DNA of 64,000 nt from an uncultured Faecalibacterium sp. (lineage in GTDB: Bacteria; Bacillota; Clostridia; Oscillospirales; Ruminococcaceae), in contig CABQER010000003.1 of assembly GCA_902463235.1 (NCBI GenBank), positions 24,070 to 88,069 on the forward strand. Direction: 5' to 3'. A program made the position numbers and the translations under genes. The notes under the pieces were generated by a model. The model worked only from the letters and a program-made list of their open reading frames with translations, was not told the origin of the DNA and made no database searches. This document shows positions 44,856 through 52,356 of this stretch, piece after piece. Each line of letters begins with the position of its first letter. Position 1 is the stretch's first letter.

Positions 44856-46712
44856 TTACAAAAATGAAAGCTGTTGAACGTCCGGCAAATCGTTTTCAGG
44901 TGTGGAATGATTGGCTTTTTTCATCATGTTTCCAATGGTTTTTTTGATGGTGGACTTGGTTTCGATCCCTTGCTTGCGCATCTTTGTATCATTGGTGTTT
45001 TTTTGAACCGAGCAGATACTGGATTTCAAGATACGATTGTAGAAGTCCATTGCCATGATATTCGTCCGCTCATTTATATCAATCGTGGACTTTCCAGCAT
45101 ATCGCTGAGCGATATTCCGTGCGGTATGAAACATTGATGTTTCATAAATTTTAAGTTTGCTGGCGAAATCTTTTCCATTGCACCGTGAATTTAGGCTGTC
45201 TTCAAGAGGAATCAAATTCCCAATAATGCCATTTTCAGGGGAATTTGTATCATCCAAGATATGTTCGATCGTGAAGGCAGCACACTGCTTACTGGCACAT
45301 TTGTATCGTTCAAGGACTTCCAAAACAACTTGCACACGTTCCTTGTTTCGGTCATCGTCGTAATACCCAGCGTGATGTGACCACCCTAAATTGGAGAATG
45401 CTTTGAGAAAGACTTCTTTGCTGGGAAGTTTATTCTTTAACTCTGAGATAAAGCATTCCAATGCGGAGTCGGAGTAGTGGTTTTCGAGAATACTGGAATT
45501 TTTGTAAATCGCATTTGTTATTTTGTTCGAATTTTCTTGTCCAATAATGGTATAGCAGATGAAAAAATCATAGAGAAACAGAAGGGTCTCCTCGTACTTC
45601 TCTTGGCTGAGGTGACCGAGTTCATATTGATGAATTAGACTTAAAAGGATAGGACGAATTTGTTCTTGCCGATGCTTTTTGAAAAAAGCATATACTTTAA
45701 ATTCAACATTCGAACAGTTAGCAGATTCCTCAGATTGAGAAGGAGAAAGAAGGCGGTTGTAGTAGATGGACTTCTGATAAATATCGTCAAGAAGCGGAAC
45801 AGTTGGAATGCCTTTGTTGGAATCACGAATGAGTTTATAATCGCTGATACCTTCCTGAACAGAGGTTCTATATTTGTGGGTTGCATAATGTTTTACAAAG
45901 CGTTCGATGTTGTTACCTAAAAGCGATTCGATCTCCGACCAAGTGGTTTTCGCAGTGTCGACATCTCCATCGGGTCTAATGCCTCTTAGAATAAAGTTCT
46001 TTAATAGTTCATGCCCTTCCAATGCTGAGCCGCGAGCGTTTAAAATCTCAAAAATCGTGTACGCATCTTCCTCGGAAGATGCGGTAATATCAACGTATAG
46101 CAGATTGTCCGTGATGGCGGTTCGTAAATTGAGTAGGACCTGAATTGGAGAAAGAGCAGATTCTTCAATATGTTTATAAATGCTGTTTATGAAAAACACA
46201 AAGGCAGCTGCGAGATTCTTGTTGTTTCGAGAATACTGCTTTACAAGTGCTACGGTTTCAAAACACTTTGCCATATTTGGAGAAATTGAAAAGAGCCCGG
46301 TAATAATTCGCTCCAGTGCAATATATTGCTCAGACTTGATGACCATAGTTTCCTGATTTAAATCATCACGAGTGAACAAATACTGCTTTGTTCCTCGAAA
46401 TTCGTCGTCAAATTCATAGCAATGAAGGCAAAAGGCTACACTTGCAAGAAAAATTGTTAGGGAAATAATCCGTTGTTGACCATCTACAATTGTAAAATAG
46501 GAGATGCCGTTTTTGCGGTCGTTCTCTTTGTAAAGAACGATACTTCCGATGAAGTGGGTTGCTTCTTTTCCGGTAGCAACGAGCAAGACATCATCAAATA
46601 ACTCTTGCCAGTTTCTTTTGTTCCATACATACTGTCGCTGGTTTCGGGGTGTTCCATAACAACGCTTGGTGAAAAGGTCGTAGACGTGTTTGTCATCTGC
46701 TTCAAAACTCAA
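44856..46712 (-). CDS. GmrSD/DUF262-DUF1524 family nuclease
   Basis: 618 residues, AT-rich. N-terminal DUF262 (ParB/Srx-like NTPase): PRNQRQYVWNKRNWQELFDD, THFIGSIVL, and the TIVDGQQRIISLTIFL motif (DGQQR at 77-81). C-terminal DUF1524, an HNH-type domain, at FTIEHILDDTNSPENGIIGNL followed by SLNSRCNGKDFASKLKIYE. This is the architecture of type IV, modification-dependent enzymes (GmrSD, BrxU, SspE-like) that attack modified phage DNA. ATG 46712 is preceded by AGAGGTGAC on the minus strand; it has its own promoter and is convergent with the restriction operon. Specific modification recognised is unknown. Confidence 0.85.
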   Translation of the reverse strand: MSFEADDKHVYDLFTKRCYGTPRNQRQYVWNKRNWQELFDDVLLVATGKEATHFIGSIVLYKENDRKNGISYFTIVDGQQRIISLTIFLASVAFCLHCYEFDDEFRGTKQYLFTRDDLNQETMVIKSEQYIALERIITGLFSISPNMAKCFETVALVKQYSRNNKNLAAAFVFFINSIYKHIEESALSPIQVLLNLRTAITDNLLYVDITASSEEDAYTIFEILNARGSALEGHELLKNFILRGIRPDGDVDTAKTTWSEIESLLGNNIERFVKHYATHKYRTSVQEGISDYKLIRDSNKGIPTVPLLDDIYQKSIYYNRLLSPSQSEESANCSNVEFKVYAFFKKHRQEQIRPILLSLIHQYELGHLSQEKYEETLLFLYDFFICYTIIGQENSNKITNAIYKNSSILENHYSDSALECFISELKNKLPSKEVFLKAFSNLGWSHHAGYYDDDRNKERVQVVLEVLERYKCASKQCAAFTIEHILDDTNSPENGIIGNLIPLEDSLNSRCNGKDFASKLKIYETSMFHTARNIAQRYAGKSTIDINERTNIMAMDFYNRILKSSICSVQKNTNDTKMRKQGIETKSTIKKTIGNMMKKANHSTPENDLPDVQQLSFL

Positions 46713-46765
46713 TGAAAGTCACCTCTTTTTCAGTGGATGGATTTGACCATTTGCTAATTAAGTTC

Positions 46766-46794
46766 ATTTTAACCCATGAGAGCCAGAAAATCAA
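46766..46794 (-). promoter_or_regulatory. Promoter of the GmrSD-like gene
   Basis: Minus strand TTGATT (46794-46789), 17-nt spacer, TAAAAT (46771-46766). Confidence 0.65.
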
Positions 46795-46799
46795 CATTA

Positions 46800-47257
46800 A
46801 CGCTATGATTTGGAAGTTGCGGTTTACCGATGAAAAAACGGAATGGACTGAAAAGCTAATAATATAGAAAAACCAATACTGACTTCTACATAATCGCAAG
46901 CGACAGTTATGCGACAGTATGCTAGTGCAGGCTTCATCTAACGGATGCGGTTTACGGGTTTAGGTGTTCCCAATAAACATTCCGCAAAACGAAATGCCGT
47001 TTATATGCTGACGAATTGTTGGCTTACGCTACGGAGACTCCTAGGGGACTTTCCAAATTTCAAAGCCATTTTGTAAACCAGACCGTCAGCTTTCAACTTT
47101 GACTTGAAACTGGCGGTTATTTCATAACCTAGATGATTTTCGAGTTCACAACACCATATCAAACAGGATAGGCTACCTTGTTCTCTATCTTTTTGCCAAA
47201 GTTTTCAGCGTGTTTTCTTGCACACTGCCGAAAGTGGCGTGTTTTCAAAACTTTTTG
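46800..47257. other. Noncoding stretch with scattered inverted repeats
   Basis: No protein gene is supported. Several imperfect palindromes are visible, for example CCGTCAG...CTGGCGG with inner TTTCAA/TTGAAA near 47,085-47,120. It separates the divergent GmrSD-like gene from the structured transcript to the right and may hold replication or transfer signals. Confidence 0.35.
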
Positions 47258-47286
47258 TTGACATGGCTCGATTTTTGTGGTAATCT
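47258..47286 (+). promoter_or_regulatory. Strong promoter driving the structured noncoding region
   Basis: TTGACA at 47258-47263, exact 17-nt spacer, TAATCT at 47281-47286. Predicted start near 47,293, reading rightwards into two compact hairpins and then the hairpin array. Confidence 0.7.
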
Positions 47287-47327
47287 ATCCCAACAATTTA
47301 ATATAACATATTTACTTAGAGTTCCAG

Positions 47328-47445
47328 CTCGGCTCCCGAAGGAGTCGGAGCAAGTTTTTGACTTTCTTATCGCTACATAACGAATCCGAACCAAGGCCAT
47401 CCCAGAAGGGACGGTCAGGTTCAGGTTGTTGTGTGGCGATTTTTT
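47328..47445 (+). ncRNA. Structured leader RNA with two compact hairpins (candidate)
   Basis: First hairpin 47,329-47,354: GCTC-GGCTCC, loop CGAA, GGAGTC-g-GAGC, followed by a T-run (AAGTTTTTGAC), so it may terminate. Second 47,386-47,425: CGAACC / GGCCATCCC, loop AGAA, GGGACGGTC / GGTTC, followed by GCGATTTTTT. Both use short 4-nt loops and strong GC stems. It may be an attenuator or a stable small RNA; I recognise no known family. A frame at 47,431-47,697 (basic, 88 codons) lacks a ribosome site and is not called. Confidence 0.45.
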
Positions 47446-47583
47446 ATTGCAAAATCAGCAACGAACCTTGAAAACCGCATGACCGTCTGCATGGAATACA
47501 CGGCGATGACCCCGCAAGGGAGAGCCGGAAAACGCCGCCGGAAGGGGGCAGGAAAGCCATGCAGGGAGAACGGCGCACCCAAT

Positions 47584-48062
47584 ATCAACTTGTCAAAATG
47601 GCCAGTTGATGTGGTGAATGACACAAAGCGTCATTCACCAGAAAAACCTTATGCGTTACGGCTCACCTCATGTGGACAATTTGTCTACATGAGGTAACCT
47701 GTCGCAGCCTAATTCAATGTGTTCAAACTGAGCACATTGACTCTGTCCGTGTTACAGCTGACCTCGACTTGACATTTTGTCAAGCCACGGTGAAATTCGG
47801 TAAGTGCTGCTTTTCAGTACTTACCAAATGACCGTAACACGGTCGCTCTGTGGTGGGTTACGAAAACCGTAACTCACCACTTGGAAGTGGTAAATGGACA
47901 AAATGTCCACTTACCACTCAACCATAACAGAGGAAGCTTGGTTGGTGGTCATTTTGATCACCAACCAGACAATCGTAACGCTTTACTGTGTAAAAGTGGC
48001 TGTTACCATTTTGATAACCGCCACGCATCTGTAACGTTTGGGCAAATAATGCTTTTCATTAT
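47584..48062 (+). repeat. Left half of a hairpin array, about 11 distinct hairpins
   Basis: Hairpins at 47584-47610, 47613-47639, 47665-47695, 47714-47740, 47768-47784, 47799-47825, 47850-47880, 47886-47918, 47940-47966, 47996-48024 and 48046-48062. Arms are 6-15 bp, loops 3-7 nt and often AAA or TTT in a CAAAATG or CATTTTG core. Arms differ from one hairpin to the next. Spacers carry CGTAAC/GTTACG-like words (e.g. 47652, 47832, 47868, 47974, 48031, 48076). Several mismatches are G-T on the + strand, which still pair as RNA; one (47886-47918) instead favours the other strand. No coding frame. Confidence 0.8.
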
Positions 48063-48098
48063 CCACCACACACCCGTAACAACCAAAGGAGGATTCCT

Positions 48099-48434
48099 AT
48101 GACAACAGAACAATGGGAACGCGAAAATCAGGACACCTTGATGGAATATTTCATTGATGGCGACCCCAGTGTGCGCAGAATCCAATGTGAATACTGCCGC
48201 AAGGTCATCTACACCCAGACCCGAAACCGCAAATATTGCAGCTTCCAGACCTGCGGTCACAAGATGCTGAATCTGCGGAAAAGCCTTAAAAAGCGTGCCG
48301 ACCGTGGAACTTACACCTGCGTCTGCTGCGGGGAACAGTTCCTACCAATTCGGGCAGATGCCAGATATTGCAACAATGCCTGCCGGCAGAAAGGCTACCG
48401 CCAGCGTAAAATAGCTGCACACACTTCTCTTTGA
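48099..48434 (+). CDS. Small protein with two zinc-finger units
   Basis: 111 residues. Two similar Cys units: IQCEYCRKVIYTQTRNRKYCSFQTCG and YTCVCCGEQFLPIRADARYCNNACRQKGYRQRK, each with CxxC plus a YC(S/N)xxC second half, resembling small treble-clef zinc fingers that bind nucleic acid. The ends are basic. Excellent ribosome site AAAGGAGG before ATG 48099. It is embedded between the two halves of the hairpin array, and the next hairpin (48434) overlaps its last base, so I infer it may bind that DNA/RNA or be co-expressed with it. No family function known to me. Confidence 0.75.
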   Translation: MTTEQWERENQDTLMEYFIDGDPSVRRIQCEYCRKVIYTQTRNRKYCSFQTCGHKMLNLRKSLKKRADRGTYTCVCCGEQFLPIRADARYCNNACRQKGYRQRKIAAHTSL

Positions 48435-48984
48435 GGAACTTGATAAAGTTTGTCGAGTTCCTTATCTACGCTCGCTTTTATCCAGTAAAGTGGCACTTCC
48501 CAGAATGGGAAGTGCCAAAATACCGTAACTCTTAATCGCTCACTCCCAAATCCCCAAAGTGGGAATTTGGGCTGTCATCTGAAATCAGGTTACGCTTTCC
48601 GTAACTTGATTTGTAACTCCTGCCGAATCAAGTTCCCACTTTGGGAACTTGATTGTAGCCGTATCAAAATCAGGTTGTCAAAATGATAACTTGATTTCAT
48701 CTGCAACGAAGCCACCGGAGTTATCATTTTGAGAACTTCGGCTTTATCTGTTACGCGTCGCGCCCACTCCGTAAAAATCAGGTGGTCAAAATGATCACTT
48801 GATTCTACCCGTAACGACTCAAGGTCGTTGAAAATTAGGTGCCGCACCCGGCACTTGATTTTACCCGTAACAGAATCAGTGGGTCAAAATGGCCCGCTGA
48901 AAAAGCCGGACGAGCTGCGGGCAGGGATTCGCAAATCTTTGCCTGTCAGCTTGCCAAAATCAACGGGCCAAAATGGCCCGTTGA
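48434..48984 (+). repeat. Right half of the hairpin array, about 11 distinct hairpins
   Basis: Hairpins at 48434-48462, 48491-48517, 48545-48571, 48582-48612, 48626-48654 (perfect), 48667-48697, 48709-48744, 48776-48804, 48831-48862, 48876-48900 and 48960-48984 (perfect). Many share an outer AATCAgG...TTGATT pair with different inner arms (TTACG, TTGTCA, TGGTCA, TGCCG), as if assembled from modules. Loops are again mostly AAA in TCAAAATGA or CCAAAATGG. Spacers have CCGTAAC, CTGTTACG, TTGTAAC. The stretch 48,435-49,017 has no protein gene. Confidence 0.8.
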
Positions 48985-49007
48985 AGGGAGTCAAGGGGGA
49001 ACGCCTT

Positions 49008-49046
49008 ACCCAGTGATATGATGCTGTGCGTCATATCCTACTGGGT
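49008..49046 (+). other. Inverted repeat at the relaxase start, candidate oriT
   Basis: ACCCAGTGATATGA (49008-49021), 9-nt loop, TCATATC-ct-ACTGGGT (49031-49046). MobV-type oriTs are inverted repeats just upstream of the relaxase gene; this one sits exactly there. The nick site cannot be read with confidence. Confidence 0.4.
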
Positions 49047-50370
49047 ATTATCTGGCGCACCGCAGGCGGCAGATTCAGCAGCAAAGCTGCTGCGCACCCA
49101 CCCCGCCAAGCTGTTGAAATGGAGGAATGTCTATCTGAAATTAACACGACACAACGGACGAGCCGGGACCCACGGCACCTATAACCCCAAGCACAATGAC
49201 CGGAGTTTCAACCTTGTCAACAGTGAGCACATCGACCCGGAACGAGCCAAGGGCAACATCTACTGGGACTGCTTCCACGGATTTCGCTCCACTATCGCCC
49301 CACAAGACCCGGATGATCTGGCCGGGACATTCTCGGATGTGGAACGGCAATTCTACGAGACCCACTATTCGGAGTTCATCGAAAGGCAAAATGAGCGTAA
49401 CGCCAAGATTCGGCATACGGAACGAAACCGCTCCATTTCCGACCTGCTGTCCAGCCGCAAGACCTGCCCGGAGGAAACTATCTACCAGCTTGGAACGCTG
49501 GATGAACACGCTTCCGCAGAGGACTTGCTGAACATCGTCACCGAGTTCATCGAGGAGTTCAAAGCAAAGTTTGGCAATCATGTTCACGTTCTGGATTGGG
49601 CGTTGCATCTGGACGAAAGCACACCCCACATCCACGAGCGTCATGTGTTCGACTGCGAAAACAAGTACGGCGAGATCGCTCCTCAGCAGGAAAAGGCACT
49701 GGAAGCACTGGGTTTTGATCTGCCCGACCCGAATAAGCCTCTCAGCCGCCGCAATAACCGCAAGATTACCTTTGATGCCGCCTGCCGGAAGATGCTATTT
49801 GAGATCGCCAAGCGGCATGGGCTGGATTTGGAGGAAGAAGCGGAGTACGGCAACCGACAGTATCTCGAAAAGCAGGACTATATCCTTGCTAAGCAGAAAG
49901 AGCAGCTTTCCGCCCAGCAGAGCAAGCTGGACGAGCTGACCCTGAAAGTTTCGGACATGGAAACCCTGCTGGAAGATGTTTCAGCAGCAGCTTACGACAA
50001 GGCGGTGGAGGTCGTGACGGAGGTGGTACGCACCGAGACCCGGAAGGAAGATATGCGGATGATCGAGGACACGAAGAAGTGGGTGCTGTCCCCGGAGCGT
50101 AAGGCTCCCAAAGCCACGAGGGAATATGCCGCCCACCGTCTGGACACTGTGCTGGACAAGTTCCTCAAGACCATGCAGACCACCGCTGCCCGCTTGCAGG
50201 AGAAGCTCCTGAAGCCGGAAGTCCGGCAGAAGGGCAAGGAGCAGGTCAAGGAGAAAGCACGAGATTCCGTTCTGCAACTGCTGAACCGTTTGCAGGCAGA
50301 GCAGACTCAGCGGAAGCCCGGAGAGCAGCATACTGCGGAGAAATCAGAAACACGAGGTGATGTTTATTGA
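49018..50370 (+). CDS. MobV-family (Pre/Mob) relaxase
   Basis: About 420-450 residues. LTRHNGRAGTHGTYNPKHNDRSFNL opens the conserved domain, and HLDESTPHIH (about 197-206) is the MobV metal-binding HxDExxPHxH motif. A long coiled C-terminus follows (KEQLSAQQSKLDELTLKVSDME; EVVRTETRKEDMRM). It should nick oriT and pilot the DNA strand with helper-encoded conjugation machinery. The start is uncertain: the ATG pair at 49018/49021 has no ribosome site and lies in the inverted repeat, whereas a GGAGG at 49122-49126 points to a start near codon CTG 49136 (an ATG there is out of frame). The given span is the maximal frame. Confidence 0.82.
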   Translation: MMLCVISYWVLSGAPQAADSAAKLLRTHPAKLLKWRNVYLKLTRHNGRAGTHGTYNPKHNDRSFNLVNSEHIDPERAKGNIYWDCFHGFRSTIAPQDPDDLAGTFSDVERQFYETHYSEFIERQNERNAKIRHTERNRSISDLLSSRKTCPEETIYQLGTLDEHASAEDLLNIVTEFIEEFKAKFGNHVHVLDWALHLDESTPHIHERHVFDCENKYGEIAPQQEKALEALGFDLPDPNKPLSRRNNRKITFDAACRKMLFEIAKRHGLDLEEEAEYGNRQYLEKQDYILAKQKEQLSAQQSKLDELTLKVSDMETLLEDVSAAAYDKAVEVVTEVVRTETRKEDMRMIEDTKKWVLSPERKAPKATREYAAHRLDTVLDKFLKTMQTTAARLQEKLLKPEVRQKGKEQVKEKARDSVLQLLNRLQAEQTQRKPGEQHTAEKSETRGDVY

Positions 50371-51729
50371 GCAAAGAAGTCAACGAAGAACGCACTCCAC
50401 GAACCGTTGCCGATGTGAAAGAAATGCTGACCAAGCATTCCAACGGAGAGATCCAGCGGACGATCCAAAACTGCATCACGATTTTGCAGAACGACCATGT
50501 GCTGGCCGATGCCATCCGGCTGAACCTGTTGAGTGAGCGCATCGACATTGTAAAGCCTGTGGGCTGGCCCCGTTCCGGTAAAACGCTGAACGACACGGAC
50601 ATGAAGTATATCCTGCGGAGGATGGAGAAATACGGCATTTCCAGCGAAAAGAAAATCGAATCTGCCATCCGCATTGTTGCCAACGAGAACCGCTATCACC
50701 CCATCCGGGATTACCTGAACGGTTTGCAATGGGACGGCACAGAACGGATCTCCCACGTCCTATACCATTTTCTCGGTGCTGCGGAGGACGAGTACACTTG
50801 CGAAGCCATGAAGATCTTCCTGATGGGGGCCATCAAGCGGGTATTCCAGCCGGGATGCAAATTTGAAACCATGCTCTGTCTGGTGGGCGGACAAGGCACA
50901 GGAAAGTCCAGCTTTTTTCGGCTGTTGGCGGTCAAGGATGAATGGTTCTCGGACGACCTGCGGCGGCTGGACGACGACAACGTGTACCGAAAGCTGCAAG
51001 GCCACTGGATCATCGAAATGTCGGAGATGATCGCCACCGCCAATGCCAAGAGTATCGAGGAGATCAAAAGTTTTCTCAGTAAACAGAAGGAAACCTATAA
51101 AGTCCCCTACGAGACCCATCCTGCCGACCGTCTGCGCCAGTGCGTCTTTGCTGGCACGACCAACCGGCAGGATTTTTTGCCCCGTGACCGCACGGGCAAC
51201 CGCCGCTTTATCCCCATCCCGGTGGATGCGGAACTGGCTGAGACCCACATTCTGGACAACGAGGAGGAATCCCGTTCCTATATCGACCAGCTCTGGGCAG
51301 AAGCCATGACCATCTACAACAGCGGCAACTACAAGCTGGCGTTCAGCCCCGCCATGCAGGAAACGCTGCAAGCTCACCAGCAGGACTTCATGCAGGAAGA
51401 TGCACAGGCGGGCATGATCTATGCCTTTGATCTATGCCTTTCTGGAGGACTACACGGGTGACCGGGTGTGTTCCAAGCAGCTCTATGCGGAAGCACTGGG
51501 CAACACCAATATCCCGGCAGAGTGGGAGACCCGTGCTATCTGCGAGATCATGAACACAGGAATTTCGCGCGGCGATATCCAAGGCTGGCAGGCGCACAAG
51601 ACCGCCAAGCGTTACCCGAAGTACGGCGTTCAGAAAGGCTGGGAGCGCGTAACCAGCCCCGAAACCGGGGCTGAAGATTTCTCCGAAATAACGGATACGG
51701 AAGCCCAGCAACTGGGATTTCCCTTTTGA
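50367..51729 (+). pseudogene. VapE-like primase-helicase ATPase, broken by a 13-bp tandem duplication
   Basis: Virulence-associated E / phage replication ATPase family. N-terminal region, then YLNGLQWDGTERISHVLYHFLGA, Walker A LVGGQGTGKSSFF (GGQGTGKS at about 174-181), KLQGHWIIEMSEM, and AGTTNRQDFLPRDRTGNRRFIPIP. At 51416-51441 the 13-mer GATCTATGCCTTT is duplicated head to tail, shifting the frame so the first product ends at 51461. The remaining domain (FLEDYTGDRVCSKQLYAEALGNTN...) continues in the other frame to 51729. Deleting one copy restores a single 449-residue protein. Starts 4 nt inside the relaxase gene. Probably the element's replication protein; either a recent mutation, phase-variable, or a sequence error. 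Confidence 0.85.
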
Positions 51730-51737
51730 TGGACAGC

Positions 51738-51921
51738 GGTTACACGTCTGGTTACAGGTTTGGTTACGCCGCAGTTACACCGAAAAGTCCGCATGACTGC
51801 TGCGTTTTCCTCTTTCTGTAACCATGTAACCTTAAAAAGATAAGAAAAAGTATAAAGCCCACCGGATGCCCTGTGTGCAGAAAAAGAGAGTTTTCCTGCC
51901 CGGTTACAGGCGTTCGGTTAC
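51738..51921 (+). repeat. Cluster of GGTTAC/GTAACC words before xis
   Basis: Eight copies: GGTTAC at 51738, 51750, 51761, AGTTAC at about 51773, inverted GTAACC at about 51818 and 51826, GGTTAC at about 51902 and 51916. The interval 51,730-51,941 has no gene. The word matches the spacer word of the hairpin array. Confidence 0.6.
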
Positions 51922-51941
51922 AAGGAATTGGAGGTCTGCCT

Positions 51942-52229
51942 ATGAAGGAAGTTCGCGTTTGCGAAGCAATGAAGTCCCCAGTAGGGACTTTAAGCGACGG
52001 AACGGTCTTGCGTCAGCAAGATGGAGGGACCAAGTCCCGACAAGTTCCGATTTGGGAAAAGAGCAATCTGACGCTGGAAGAAGCTGCGGCTTACTCTGGC
52101 ATTGGCATCAACAAACTGCGTGAAATTACGAATGAAGATAAATGCAAATTCGTCCTTTGGGTGGGAAACAAGCGTCTGATTAAACGTCGCCTGTTCGATT
52201 GCTTTGTCGAGCAAGCATATTCTATTTGA
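51942..52229 (+). CDS. xis: Excisionase (Tn916 Xis-like)
   Basis: 95 residues. VPIWEKSNLTLEEAAAYSGIGINKLREITNEDKCKFVLWVGNKRLIKRRLFDCFVEQAYSI is the canonical winged-helix Xis of Tn916-type elements, a small DNA-bending protein that directs the integrase to excision. An N-terminal extension of ~38 residues is unusual. Its DNA contains two perfect small hairpins (51972-51990, AAGTCCC/GGGACTT; 52006-52021, TCTTGC/GCAAGA). ATG 51942 follows TTGGAGG. Lies 127 nt before the integrase gene. Confidence 0.9.
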   Translation: MKEVRVCEAMKSPVGTLSDGTVLRQQDGGTKSRQVPIWEKSNLTLEEAAAYSGIGINKLREITNEDKCKFVLWVGNKRLIKRRLFDCFVEQAYSI

Positions 52230-52356
52230 GAGGCTGCCAAAGGCTGCAAATGTGAAACCGTCCTTTTCTCATTCGCTGCGGGTGGAAATCGCATGGTTGA
52301 TGTGTTATACTGACACTGACCTTATAGATGCGCTTTTCACAGAAAGGAGCTTCTAA

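Noticed and set aside
47431..47697. 88-codon basic open frame after the structured leader
   Set aside because: No ribosome site before any ATG, and the 3' half is made of the array hairpins; kept as noncoding.
47584..48984. CRISPR array
   Set aside because: The palindromes are not identical repeats, there are no uniform spacers, and no cas genes are nearby.
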